Source of the DNA: Petrolisthes cinctipes
Taxonomy: Eukaryota > Arthropoda > Malacostraca > Decapoda > Porcellanidae
Reading direction: 5' to 3'
DNA: 64,000 bases
Assembly (NCBI GenBank): GCA_033782935.1
Contig: JAWQEG010001543.1
Location: 310,001-374,000, forward strand
Under the pieces are notes generated by a model, which was not told the origin of the DNA, searched no databases, and worked only from the letters and a program-made list of their open reading frames with translations. The translations under genes and the position numbers were made by a program. Shown one piece after another: positions 43,701-58,700 of the stretch; position 1 is the first letter of the stretch; each line of letters begins with the position of its first letter.

Positions 43701-46700
43701 CACCTGGTGGTGAGTGACGAATTCTTCGATCGTGCTACTCAGAAACCAAATTCTTAAAATGACGTCATATGGTCGAAAACTCCTGATGAGATTCCCGATG
43801 AAGAGAGGTACCGTGAAGTCGTGAAGTTCCCAGACTGTGTTGGTGTGTTCATTTTTTCACCTGGTGTGTTCATTTTTTCAGCAAGAAATTAATCTGGATC
43901 ATCAAGCCACACAGAAACAGCTGGGATGGGCCCTACTTCCAATCTGTGATTCTCTCACTGCATGCGATTCCTTTCATGAAAGACCCTACCTGTGCTCTGG
44001 ATGTGCAAGAGGCTACATTTCTTCACGACAAAGCACCTTGCATGAAGGCCCTCGCAACTCAACGCCTTCTCAAAGACAACGAGATCGACTTTTTCGGAAA
44101 CGACGAATAGCCCAGCAATTCACCTGACTTCAATGTTTTTGAGCAAGTGGTTGTGATCAAGGAGGATCGAGTTGAAAGTCTAACACTGCAGGAGTTCATT
44201 CATCGCTGTTTTTCTCATGCCGTTTTGGAGGAGAAAGTCAACGAAGTGCTTCAAATATGAGTGATGACGCTGCACTTTTCGAGTTGCTTCTACAGTCCTA
44301 CCTAGGCCGAATTCAAGCTGTTCGTGAGGCGCATGGAGAAGTCACAGCTTATTGAATTTTGTACGTATAAACTTGCAAATAAAATCCCTAAACATTAATA
44401 CGAATTCACTTATGTACAGCTGCGCACAGATGACTGAAGGCCACCACGTCCACCAACATGCTAATGTTGTATCTGGTAACAGTGGAAGTATGACCTGGAC
44501 TGAAATTCGGTCATCTGCTCAGGCAAAACAAACTCAATGAAAATTTTTCACCATGAAGATTCAACTGTTTTTAACTGTTTTAGAAACTATATCATGCATG
44601 TTGGTGGATGAGGTGGCCTCGAGTCGTCTGCTCGCAACTGTACCTCTTCTAGTATAGTCAGAGCAAGAGGAGGGGGTGCAATCATTTAATAACACCCTGT
44701 ATACAACATGAAACTGATGCACTAGATGACTCGTCTATCACAATTAATATATATGATGAAAGTACAATTTGTCCATACAAAAAGTGGATGGTATCCTTAT
44801 TGATTCATATTCATAAGGGCAGTTCACTCGAATTTTAACAATGATTAATGAAGATTTGTCAAGGTTTCAGAGTATTTCTCTGGGATCTCTCTTTATTGCC
44901 AAAACACTAGAGATTTACTTGATATTGTATTGTATCTTACTAAAATGCTGTACTGTACATTGTAAGTTTTTATTACAGTGTCTCTAAATAAAGTATTTGT
45001 TCACAGAGTCGTCAGCCAAGCACAGAGGGGACCCCCAAGAATTTGTTCCTGTGGGGTCAGAGTGTGTGGATCATTGCCTCTCTACTGATGGATGACCTCC
45101 TCCACATTAACGAACTTGATTTGATCCGTCGCCATCTCCCCTCCTACAACCGCCCACGCAAGGGAGGACGATACTCTGCATTCCAAGTAGGTGGTCATAA
45201 ACTCTTTTATTTTTTTGTCCTTCCACTTGTTATTAGTATGATAAGATTAATACTCTTACCCATGGATGACTCACATGTGCATCATAGAAAACCTTTCCTG
45301 AACTGTTACGCCCTAACTTTAATAACAGGTGCCATACATATGAAGCCAAGATAAGACCTAGGGCCATACATACAGACATGGTTATGCAAATGTAAAGCAC
45401 CGATGGACTGAATCAGAAATGACAAAATATAGTATAATGCACACCTGAGCCATCGAGCGTGAGAGGATCAGGAATCTTATTAACAAAGCAAAGGGATATA
45501 TTGTACCTTGTTGTGTCTAGGTATTATCACCACATAATGAGGAAGGTGTATTACTGCCCAGCCATGCATACTAAGAGCTGTGTACTGGAAACATTAAAAT
45601 GCAAGTATCTGGTAATCTATCTCTTGTGAACAAAATCGTTTAGAGTCAATGTTCAACCTCACTTCAAGAGGATTTGTTTGGTGCAGTTTCTCCCCTTGTT
45701 TTAATACCACTATAAGCCTTAGTTTGAGTATGATTAGGTATATAGGTTTTTTTATCTTATGGATTTTAATGAGGTTTTATTAATGTCAAATTTCCTCACA
45801 GCAGCCTTAGGATATTTTTATTTTATTTTCAATCTTCATAATCTTTAAGTTTACAGGGTGTAGATAATATATATTTATTTATATGGTATATAAAGAGCTT
45901 ATACTGATAGTTACTGCATAAATAAAGTTTTTGTGTGATTGTTCACTTTAAGGTGTATTTTAAAATTAGTTTGATATTGGAGCATAATTTTCCTACTATA
46001 GTAAAAAAAGAAGTGTACAATTGTTGAACAGTGTTCTGCCCCATGTTGCTGTGACTAGTAAAGGTATCTGTGGTGGTGAACAGGCCAAATAAACTTGGCA
46101 AATAAGTTTGAACTGAGGGTTCCAATAAAGTCATTTTGTCAGTAAATTTCAATAATTAACTACAGGTTACTTTTTGCTTTGTTAATTATAATAAAGTTAC
46201 CAGATATCTGCACTTATTAAAACACTTGGGAGCAGTAGTTTGTTCCATAAATGTACTAAAGTTTTGGGCATCGGTGTTGAAACAAGGAATTATTATTGTT
46301 ATTTATTAAACCTTACTGGAAACATTCTTAAAGCATTGTCAGATAGTATAGATTGTAGCCGAACCTTTTTACAGAGGTACTGTATGATTATTGTACACAT
46401 ATCTCATGACTAACTGTACAGCTCTGCTCTCCTGCATTACACACCAGAATAAATTACAGATATTTGAAGTCTTTATGACATCGTAAAATGAGTAGTCTCT
46501 TGTCAACAGATTGGTGTGAATCTGATTCCTCCAAAATATATCAAGAAACAGGCTACCTCAGTATACAGTATCAGTAGGGAATGTGTTTATAGACATAGTT
46601 TTGAGGACTCTGTAGCCCTCCATTTCACCAAGTAGAGATTACCCCCTTAATAAGTCAGTAACAGATTGGTGGGATTCTGATTCCTCCAAAATATATCAAG

Positions 46701-49700
46701 AAACAGGCTACCTCAGTTTACAGTATCAGCAGGAAATGTGTTTATAGGCATAGTTTTGAGGCCTCCAGTTCACCAAGTAGAGCTTACCCCCTTAATAAGT
46801 CCCATAACATAGGATATTGTTTTAGTTTCACACATCAAAAGTACTATATAGGAATTCAAAGTTTTGTGAAAAGGATGATGGGTATTGCTAGCCAGGCTAT
46901 ACAGAAGTTTATGCACCAGTTTCACGGCGGCTTATACAATCACTGGTAAATATCAGATTGTTTTGTCTTGGATAGTATATACACAATAGCTGAGTTTGCA
47001 TTCAGTGTCCCTCTATTATATCTCTATTTTTACATTGCATATCTCACCACTATCCTGTTCAAAAATCTATTTCCCCTCCCATATTTTTATATACTAACAG
47101 TGTTCAGTAAATATTTTTCCTTGGTTTAATCAGGGTTTTAAAGTAGAATATGTATTGCTTTTACCCTTAGTCATTGCCAGTAGAGTATTCAGTGCTTTTT
47201 ATATATTTATACCCTTCATACCCCATCCCCTCACTTGTGTTCATCTACTGGTTCCTCCTCACTGTGGCAAATAAAGTTCCCTCAGTATGTTTTAGTAAAG
47301 AATCAGTAACTTCCAATACACTGACGACTTCCCTGGCTTCTAAAGTATAGCCAAAGATAAATAATGCTATTTTCTTCTGTAAGGAGAATGTAGAAGTAGA
47401 TTTAGATGATAAATAGTATACAGTACAGGTAGATATGTACTGTGCAGTATTTTAAGACTTCATACACAGAACAGTAAATGATAAGCATTTTGTCGACTAC
47501 CCATTGTGTGCAGTGTTTCAGAATTGTTTATGAGTGAATTGGCATTGGTGAAGTGTCAATAAGTTATCTTCATTAAAAAGGTTTGATTTTATAGTCATGC
47601 AAAGTTTATTTGTTAACACTGAACACATGAATGGGAAAAGCTAGACTGTATTATGATTTATACAGTAATTATTGAACCAAGGGTCGTGGGCAAGAACATT
47701 TGTGGTGTTGACGATGGCGTGGTACAGGGTTGATGACTCCAAAACCACACAAACCTCAGAGTCATCCATTGTACCTGTACCATGCAATTGTCAACACCAC
47801 AGATATTCTTGTCTAAGGCCTTAAGAAATATCTGTGATGAATGCAGATACTGAACTATATGTTGGTGACTGGGAAGGCTGAAATGTATTGTTAGGGAGGA
47901 GTAGAACAAATAGCAGCTACAGTACTGTAAAATTGGCTCACAGTGCTAGTCATTTACATACAAGGCTGATTTCCTTGATTGCTTAGCTTTAATACACAAA
48001 TTAATGTGATTTATGGATAGAAAATATTGTAGGAAAAAGTTGAGAGCCATGTTTTAAATGTAGACAAATGTGAACAGTTGTACATATTTATTAGTGAATA
48101 GTCTCCAGTGTACAGTCACGCCCAGTAGTTCTGCAACACCTTCAAATGAATCAGCCTCAAAAAATTATGCAAAACCATAGCTGTTGATCTCTTAAGATAT
48201 TTGTTCATACGATTCACTCAATGACTCACTTTTATTCATCTGATGCCGGACTTTTGATCATGACTGTACGCAATGCAATATATAACCACACACTTCTCTT
48301 AATATAATACTAAACCATTTTAATGTGCATGGACAGTTGGTTCCACACAACATATGGTTCAAGGAATATGAGTGATTCATTCATCCATCTTTCAGAGTGG
48401 TTTGATGTGATGAAGTATATATTTGGAATAAAATACATACTGTACATAAATAATGAATAGTTGCAATATTAGATCATGGCTTATTTTCACAGGATTCGGT
48501 AACTACACGTAGCTCCCGGTGCAAGTAGCTGCATTTGTTTGATATGAAAATGACCTAACAGTTGCATTTTAGTCTTACTTAGAAGTCATATAATGTAAGA
48601 GGGTAATTACTTTATTTGTCCTATGTGAGAAAACATAAGGACTGTACAGCCTTTGATGCTCTTACTGTAATTGCTAATTTTGATTGAACAGCCATGAAAA
48701 AAAATGTGAATTGTTGATGATAACTATTAAAACCAAAATTACCTCATTTACCATAAATAAAATTAAGTCTCTCCTGTTATATGGCTCCTTACTTTTTAGT
48801 AGAATGTTTCTGATGCAGTTGATTATGAGACAGTTTCCATGATTATCCAGAGGACCAGATGATAATTATTTACCGTAGATAGTAGTGGCAGTATATGAAC
48901 AAAAAGAGGTAATGCACCCTCGTTCCACTTCTTTCATTTATTAATACTGTTACCGCTTCAGGAAGGAATACTGTTGTACTGTACTATTACTACAGATTAC
49001 AAATGGTGATGTTATACATTACCTCATAAAATGCAAGTACAGTACAGTATGTAGTTTTCCTTTGCTGAATATAATTGTCCAGCATTAACCGAGATTCATT
49101 TTCTACAGTACAGTATTTGGAAAAGTTGGTGTTGTACCTCTTCTTGTTTAATTAATATTGTACCCCTTCATGTGTGATGCTTCCTATTACTTCTGAACTA
49201 AGATATTTTCACTGACTGGAGGCTACTTATTCCCACACACTGTGCCAAGAAATTGACTACAGGTATCTCAGTTTGGGTGTCTGTTTTACAGCACAGTTGG
49301 GGTGGAATTGGTGGCCTCCATTTGCTGGCCATAACTTTCTTCCTGTAACGAGAAACACTGATACCACAGAGTGTATGAATACCAAAACACTCGCTATACC
49401 TGTCCCATGTGGAAGATGTCAGAGTATGGTCATAAGAACCTCATGTTTATATTAGTTTTTCTTTCACTTGGCTGTGATATGATGTTCCTGCCTGTTTTGT
49501 AGATTCTCTTTAAGGCGGATTCTGTTGCCAGGTGGCATTATATCACTTACACTGATCCCATAAACTAAACCAAACTGTGTGATAAGGATATGAGATGATA
49601 TTGACCACTGTACAAGGACACATGGGATTGCATGAAGCGTCCTCCCTTCAAACCTCGGAAGACACTAACATAACATGAATTAGTTTTGTAACCTTCTTTA

Positions 49701-52700
49701 TTACATTATTTATCACTTACATTTTTAGGTATATTCAGTAGTGACCCACTTTTAGTTTCTTAGCTATATCCAATAGTGTCACACTTCTTTACTTTTATAG
49801 ACAGTACCTTGCAGTGGAGATAATTCAGGTCTTATGCCTTTGCCACTTACCAAACTTTGCATCTTATCGGACACATGGGCAATATACAGATATAATGAAA
49901 ACTATCGTTACTCAGGGGTAAAATAAATATGAAAACGAACACCACGTTGGCTGCTTTATGCAGTACATGCAAATCAATGGAATTATGACTTCAAAGACAA
50001 GAAATACTATTTAAATTCCATCCATAACCAACATTAATCAGTACAACATAATGATACTGTAATAGGTTTCTGTAGACCTGCACAGTCATGAACAAATGTT
50101 ATTGTTCTTCCTAACCATATTCATATTATGATAGAGTAGTAACCATGTTTTTCTGGAAGATGTAACATTTGTGCAGTTTCGTCTATGTGCTCTCTGTACT
50201 GCTTCACTAGTATACCTTTTCTTCTCTGCTGAGTAATACATGATCATATCTGAGTTAGGAGTTCTCAGAAGGAAGCTGAACGGACAGTTCTTACACATGT
50301 GACCGTACATCTGACTACTGTACACCAAGCGTAAGCCCCATTTTAATTACTGAAGCAGGCGTTAATTAATATTTATTCTGTCATTGTTGGAGTCTTAGAG
50401 GATGTACTATATCAAAGGAAGGTAAAAAATGAATGAGTGGTATGGATTGTGAATATATATTTATGGGAGAAACACACCAATGCCTGAGGATGTTATTTAC
50501 CTGAAAGTTTCAGCTCATAGTCACCTCAGACCAGAAGAAGTTTCCGGCCCTCAAGCATATAATTGTGCTTAGTCCGTATGGGTTTGAGTTCCGCCCTGAT
50601 GCCTTGTCAGTCTTGTTTTACCTAAAACTATACACTGTACAGGATCAGGATAACAAAAGGGCCAAAGGTTATAATTTAATATGTAATTTCAGTTGCTAAT
50701 AATGCTTATCTGTAGAAAAGTTTGCCTGAATGTAAAGACAATATGTGTGATGTGTGTTTCTCAGACATTTTTTCCTTATAAATGTTATACAGTAATTTAT
50801 ATGGTTTTACATAAATTTTATGTTGAATAATTATGTAATAATGTAATTGCATTTTGCACATCATTAGCACTGCCCTTATCAGTAACTTTACTGTTTTAAT
50901 ATAGCATGAATGATGTGTCAAGAATTTTCCATTTTTTGTATTTTTTTATGTAGATACATGAAAGTTGAACATTCCTTTTCCATATTTTACCAAGCGATCA
51001 AGGTACATTGTGAAGGTAAGGTGAGGGAGTGTCCAAACTTACTATTGTTGAGTAACCCACTCGAGTGTCACACGTTATTACCTTCACTGTGGCACCCCAC
51101 CCAACTTTAATGACCCACAGTCTCCACCCCACTAGATTAAAGCTGGCCAACTCTTAGTACCCACCACAGTAAAATGGGCTGATTCACCATACCCACCTCA
51201 AGCAATATTGACCAATTCTCTGTATCCTAGCATCAGAGTACAACTAACTAACTTATAGTACCCACATGAGTAAATTTGGTTGATTCACAGTACTCACACA
51301 CGGGAAAATGAGCCAATTCCACTACCCTTTATAATAAAACTAGCTGACTCACAGATGACTCACAATATCAACTCATCAAAGTAGATTGAGCTGATTTACT
51401 ATTACACTCACCTCGGTCTCCTCATAAGGGAATATAATAAATTCCTATGGTCTTATTTCACCACTACTGATTCCTCCAGATGATGCCAGGAAACATACCT
51501 GCTGTACTAGTACTGTACATTATTATATGAATTTGGAATCTGGATTGTAGCATAGTTCGAAGGAATAAGTAACCCTCTAGTTCCCCAACAAGATTTTACC
51601 TCCTAAAAACTCTGTTCCATCTGTGTGAAAAAGAGTTATCAAGATTATTCAACATTGATAGAAATTAACACTTGTTCCATACCACATTTTGTTATTCAAT
51701 AGAGGGCTCAGAGACCTGGAAAACACTCCCTATTAAAGAAGCCTAAATTCACAATACCATGAAGTCACAAATTACAAAAATAAAAACACACACATCACAA
51801 AATTGTGTGTACTTAGGAAGCTACAACATTTCAGCCTTTCCTCGGCCACAGCTAGGTCAGAGCATTGTAGCTTCCTTAAAACATTATTGTGATGTGTGGG
51901 TGTTTTGTTTTGCCATTCCCTTTTTCTACAATTATTTCTTAATTACTACATTACTATCCCTCCCTGAATTGATTTAGTGTAGCTTCATTTACCATCTGTA
52001 TAATAATTTTCACCCAATTAAGGGGGTAGTACAGTTATGAACAAATAATTCCTCCATACTATTCCAAACAACAATATTTTTATCAATCTGGTCCTGTTTC
52101 CTGGAATATTTTGAAGAAATTAAGGTACTCTAATGTACCAGAAGTGTATTACCCCTTTAATATATTACTCTTTGCCCTCCTTTAATTATTACAATATTAT
52201 CCCTCCCAGACTTGATATCCTGAAGCTTCATTTACCATCCATGTAATAATGCTCACACATTTATTATACTGCTTTATGCCCTTCTTGTATATCCAGTATA
52301 CAGATTACAATATCTTTGAATGAATTCAAATTATTGACTTAAATTGTACATTGTATTATTGTGTAATATTGATTTCCCTTAATAATTGTTATAGGACCTA
52401 ATAGAGACTGCACATTATTGATTATGTTGTCTATATACTGTGGAGTTTTTGGCATTCTTACTTACTCAGCTCCTTCATATGTTAGTAATTATCACTGTGA
52501 CATCTTATCTCGGTCCTTGATTCTTACTTATATTCGAGTCATATGTCTAAACCTTGCATCCTGGTCTCATTAAAGGTTCAAGTTTTCTGATGTATCACTG
52601 AACCAGTTCCAACAGTTATTTTGGCCACAAATATTGAGACATTTTTGTACTGTGTCAGACAGTTGAAGCAGGCTTGGATGCACTTGTTCAATCGCAACTC

Positions 52701-55700
52701 TTCTTTATTTGGATTGCGTTTTCTCACCTTCATCTCGCTGTATTAACTGGTTCGCTTCTCACTGTCACATTTGCCAAACTAGTTTTGGATTATTGATGCC
52801 TTCAGAGCTTGCTTATCCCCCTTCTTCTATATGGTTGCAGACATAAATTTGTGGTAAGGCAGAGATGCAGAAAGTGTTAGACCTATGACAGTGTATTCAT
52901 AGGCACTGCTTGTAATGATGCACCTGGAGCACATAACTGTACAGCACTGTGAATGGTACTGTACTAGTTAACAAACACCAGGTGGTAGGTACTAGGTAGT
53001 GGAATTCCAGAGACCAAGGGTGGTATTATTAAGTTGCTCCCTGGAGGAAAAGTTCTCTTCATCTCTCAATTCCTATTATTTTGCAATACATATTGAGCAA
53101 CAATGAGCCTTTTCCTCGAAAAAGAAGTTTAATAATATGAACCCCCCAGTATCTTACAGTTTGGCTGTACCATGGGTTTATGTCTGCAACTTTACCTTTG
53201 CTATTTCTTTCGCATGGAATTATTCATATCTTGTGTACAAGCAAGCATTGGTTTTCCTGATATTTGATTGGGTTCTATATATAGGTGTGTTAGTGTCTTG
53301 TCTTCTGTCTTGTAAACTAAATATTACTACTGTACTGTACTCTGTATTCACTTAGTATCAGTCAAGTCTGGTTTTTGTGTATGTAACAACTTGTGCATCT
53401 TTTTCATGTTTTTCTTTATTTCTCACATAAATTTTTAGTCTTACAAATCTCATGGAACCTTTGCCTTTTTTTCGCCCCTTTGTAGAGCAAGACCAGCAAA
53501 GTAAGTACTGTACAAATCTCTTGGTTCTTTAGCTAGTTGTAGCACGAACTGGTCAGTGGTGTCTGTGGTCCATACTGTATATACTGTACACATCAGCAAG
53601 GCCTGTGCAGTCACAAACTAGAGCTGTGCAACATAAGCAGCTTGGTAACAGACACAGATGCTGAGAGGCTCTGTGGCATTTTGTGGCCAATGGCTTATGG
53701 CTGTCAGATACTGAATCCAATTTTCAAGCATTGTATAAAATAATGTCACTATGGCTCTGTTAATATAAAGGATTGTTTTCATAGTTATTTTGCAACTGTC
53801 GACAGTCTCTTTATTCAGAGCTTCAAAAAAAATACCCGAAAATCAGTTTCAGTTACTGACTTCAGGACTGTACACATTAGAGAACCTGTGCCTTCATCAT
53901 CCCTAAGGTTAAATTGACTGTTCCTATTTACCTCAGATCATAGTGGGCTCGGAATATTAATATGAATAATAGATTATGCAGTATATCATTAGGTGCATGA
54001 ATAGATAATTTCAGTTTCTTTGAGTTTTTCATGGACTGCCATTTGGTTAACACTGAGCATGAGGTGTCCATGGGTGCATCATGATTAAACCATTTTTGCC
54101 GTGTGGACAGATACCAGTTTCCATTCTGTGAAGCACCATGATTATGAGGAATGGCTTTTACTCTATTGGCAATGTAGCACTCTGGCCCTTATATAGAAAA
54201 AGTCATTGGCATCACCTAAACCATGACCTTAAATACATGTGGCCCTATGTTGGTGCCTCTACAAAGCTCCCTAGAAAGAAATGTTGTCATCAGAGTCTGA
54301 GCCTCTCTTTCCCTTTATCGTGTTGCCTCCATACGCATGACCATCAGGTACCCATTCCTTTCACACAGCTTGTATCACTTCGCTGTTATGTTCTCAGATG
54401 TTTCGTCAATAATCTTAATGTGTTAACGATGATTGGCATTGCGTCTGTTTTACTTGTTAGTGAGATTTACTAGATGTGTATTATGCAGTGTATATCAGCC
54501 TGAGTCTACTCATTAGATGTACTGTATATAGAATGCTAGCTTCAGGATTCTGTGTTGGTAATTTAATAGCACAGAGTGTCTTTTATGAACAGTATACCAT
54601 AATTATACGTGTTTGCTGTGCTATTAACTGGCATTATAGGAAATGTATAGGTAGTACACATAAACTAAATGGAAAATATTTTCTATATAGTTATAATTCT
54701 CTTACAGTCTGTTAAATGTAGAATAGCAAGGAAAACCCCACACAACTTCTTATTAGAGGTGTATTATTACAAAGGAATTTTTCAATGTTTTAGCTCCATC
54801 TTTCTTGGACCCTCTTCAGGTACTGTAATGACAGGTGGAAAGTAGAGACACTTATTTATGTGTGGATGTGGCAAGGTTGGGGAAAGGATGGAAGATGAAG
54901 CAGTAGGTGGTGGACAGGGAACAGAGTGTGTGGGAGAGAGAAATAGAAACAAAGAGGAAAACAGAAAGAAATATTATAGTCAGGGACAAAGAAGGGAAAG
55001 AGGGGAGAGGGAAAAAGGGGGAGAGAATGGAAGAGTGGGAGATAGAGGAGACTGACCATCAGTAATGCAGGAGTGTTACTAAGACCTGTGGTGTAATGTA
55101 TTGTATGTATATTTTTCGTTATTCATACATAACTAGACCATAATCCTGTCCAGAGTACCTACAAGAGATATGTCTGTTTTGTGAACAGTAGACAAAAAAA
55201 TTTCTGTGACATTGGTGTAAACGGAACATGTCTTTGGTCTTAGAGTGAACAGTACTGTAATTCTCCCCCACTGGTAATCGCCGTGCCACACACCCCCAAC
55301 ACTCAGACACCACACATCACACATATGCACTCCCATACACACACTCGATATATCACTCTACAATTATATCACCTTAATGACCATTATGAAGTCGATAGGC
55401 GTTAAGCCCCAATAAACACCACCAACCCATGCCACACCCACACATAAATACATTGTCACTATACTGTACTTCCCACTTGTCAGTACAGAACCTGAAGAGT
55501 GTCCAAGTTATCCTGAATTGTACACCCGTTTGGAAGTTATGTGTGTGTTGCCTTACCAATATACCTCAATACAAGTAGCTAACTACAGCATATACTCAAG
55601 ACTGAGCTAAAGTAACAAAACACAGTTAAATATAGGAATTGTATATCCTTTCATCCTCAACACTGTGTCCACGAATAATAATTACAGTAGTGTATCATCT

Positions 55701-58700
55701 CATCAGTATTGTATTCTTTGGTTGAGTACTCTACTGCATTTTGAATCCAAAGTATTTTCAGTATAATTCAAGGTTATTATTCCACTCCACAAGTTACTCA
55801 AGTCATAAACAGTATATTTTGAAACTCGACATTATTAGGCAAAAAAATTCAAAAGAATTGGAATCAGGTTATCATTTAATATTCAAGGTGTTGGATCACA
55901 ATTTACCTACATAAATTAACAAATCTAATTAATACTAATCATGGTAATAAGTACTGTACAATAATGGAAACTGCATTAATAATTATGATTGCCTTGTGAT
56001 GGCTTTACTGGGGAACAGGCACTGTGATAACCAAATATTTTTTCCTATACTGTACACACTTGTACAATATATACATCTGACTTTTAGCAACACAAATACA
56101 TGCCATTGTAAATTTTGTAGCCAGCAATGCAATTTTTTCATGGATCATGAAGGAGACAAATTATGGCAAAAAAAAGAAGAAGACAATGTTTCCAATGAAT
56201 ATCTTTATTTATCTACGTTCTGAGACTCAGCTTCCCATGCTACAAGCCCATATCAACTGTATTATTGTAAAGTACTAGACTATAAGACATTACTATATTT
56301 TTTGGATCACATGATATATGATGTTTTGAGGAGTCCATCACCAATCATTGTCTATAAATGATGTTGAAATTGTTTTGTTGATGAGCTGTTTTATGGTTAT
56401 TCAAAGAATACTAGCTCATTACTGAATACCTATTAAATTCAATAGTGTATTTGGTATTCCAGGCTTATTTCCATGTTAGTCAGTATTGATTAAATTAGCT
56501 ACTATAGTATATCCCCTGTTTGAAGATGGGAGTAATTTGCAATCACACATCAAGATCTTTAAAATATCTTACACCTGAAGGGAAATGGGTGTCGGACAGA
56601 TATAGTACAATCATGGCAGATTACAGACGACATAGCACTCACATGTGCACTCAGAAATGCAGACACAGCCACTCATATCCTCCAACCCTACCTCAACACA
56701 CTTAATGCCTGGTTCATCACAGACTTAAAATAGCACCCACCAAGTCAACTGTCACCCTTCTCACCAACTGGAATGCTGACCACTGCTACACACCACACCT
56801 CACCTCACCATAAAAGATCACACTTATACCACACACACACAACCACAAAAGACTTGGCATAACATACAACACGTCTGTCATTCAAACAACATAACACAAC
56901 CATAAAAAACAAATGCATGAAAAGACTTAATGCTCTCAGATAACTTGTCAGGACAACATTTGGACACAACAAAGAAACCACAACCAGTATACAAACAATA
57001 TATCTGATCAGTGATGGATTATACAAGCCCTACCTGGGCCTCAAACCTTACTGAGACTCATTTCAACACCCTTCAGACCATACAGAATAGCCCTAAAGAT
57101 GATCACAGCCACCACACCTACAGACCACCTTCACCATGAAACCAAATTCCTCAAGATCAAGGACCACCTTGACATGAGAGGCACACAAACACTTGCTGCA
57201 GCCTCCACAAACCCACACCACCCACTACACTACATGGCAGAACACCATCACATGCCAAGGAACATCAAAATAACACCCAGTACACGATACCATACACAAA
57301 TTCTGTCCTCTGTTACACTGACCCAAACCACCCCAAACCAGTCTCCAGAAACATATCCATACTCAAGTTACTCACCAATCCATCCAAACACTCAAGAACA
57401 ACACTCAGCTGCATGCACGACCTCCTGACATCCACCCATCTGAATCCTCCCTTCCCCGTCAGGACAGAGTTCACCTGGCCAGGCTGGAATGTGGCCACCA
57501 CCCAGCACTTCTGACATATCAGAAGAAGCTGGATGGAGCCATTGTGGATGCCTGTCCGGGATGCAACACAGCACCCCATTCTATTAAACACATTATAGAA
57601 GACTGCAATGCACACAACCACACTCTCCAACAACACAACATACGCTCTCTGAGGGCATTGTGGGAAAGCCTGGTTCAGGCCATTGCCTTCCTCAGGAGCT
57701 CGGGGCTGATTGGCCAGACAGCTTGAGGAACTTCAACAGCAACAATACTAATAAAAAAATATACTATAAGAGGTTCAACTAATAGCTGAATGTACATTAA
57801 CAAGAATACAATACATTACTGAGATTTTATCACTATATTCCAAATGCTGTACCTTATTTTTATCACATAGTAAAGTATACAGTAGATCCTGTAACGTTAA
57901 CAAGGTACAGTTGCGGAAGCATATTCTGCCCACATTTGTTTGGCATGTGGTGATATCTGGCAATTCTCTCTGAATAGACAGCAGCTCATACGAACCCCAA
58001 TGACTGAACCACCAATGAACTCCAGTCACGAAGAGAGTGTGTGAAATTCCAGGTCACTCTCTCACACACTCTCTTCGTGACTGGAGTTCATTGGTGGTTC
58101 AGTCATTGGGGTACGTATGAGCTGCTGTCTATTCAGAGTTGCCAGATATTTCCACATGCCAAAAAAATGTGGGCAGATTATGCTTCCGCAACTGTACACC
58201 AAGGAAACATAGTAAACTTTTTTAGCAGTTTACAACATATCCTTAAAGACTTGTATAGTTTTTAGAACCTTAGGACACTCTTAAATAACTGATTTCTTAC
58301 ATACAAATCCATTAATGAATTTAATCATTTAAAATAGTTATTATAAGAGGATTCTTTTTAATTACTAGTAAGCATATACAGTAATTTGATAAGCATATAA
58401 CTTGAACAAGATCTAAAAATTGATTGGGAAGGAGTCGCAAATGTCCAAGGTGTTGTTGCTATACCTGGCTTGGGTGTCCTTTAGGGTACTGCAAGTGACC
58501 TGGTGGTGCAAGTGGTGCTGATTGCCGAGAGTATGAGGCTGCAGGCGATGATGGCAACATATGGAATCCAGACCCAGGTGAGCAATGGAAACTCTCACTC
58601 TTGTTTTCTCACTCTCCATTTTCTTGTAATGTCATGGCATGTCTCACTGTTATTTTTCTATCTCTTCAACTTGTTTAACTGTATAGTACCTGTAATGTCA

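Larger units (their letters stand above)
45187..58484. other. PHKB: Long PHKB intron (13.3 kb)
   Basis: Holds hairpin elements, TTAA foldbacks, a CR1/L2-type fragment, the 287-bp hairpin, a GA-rich stretch (54880-55050) and one candidate microexon. The remaining parts (48300-51450, 52170-53000, 53510-54850, 55060-56490) are A+T-rich with no supported coding signal. 49215-49330 is a degenerate foldback. Confidence 0.7.

Noticed and set aside
54138..54473. 111-codon plus-strand frame in the long PHKB intron
   Set aside because: No recognisable domain, no matching splice phases, and composition like the surrounding intron.
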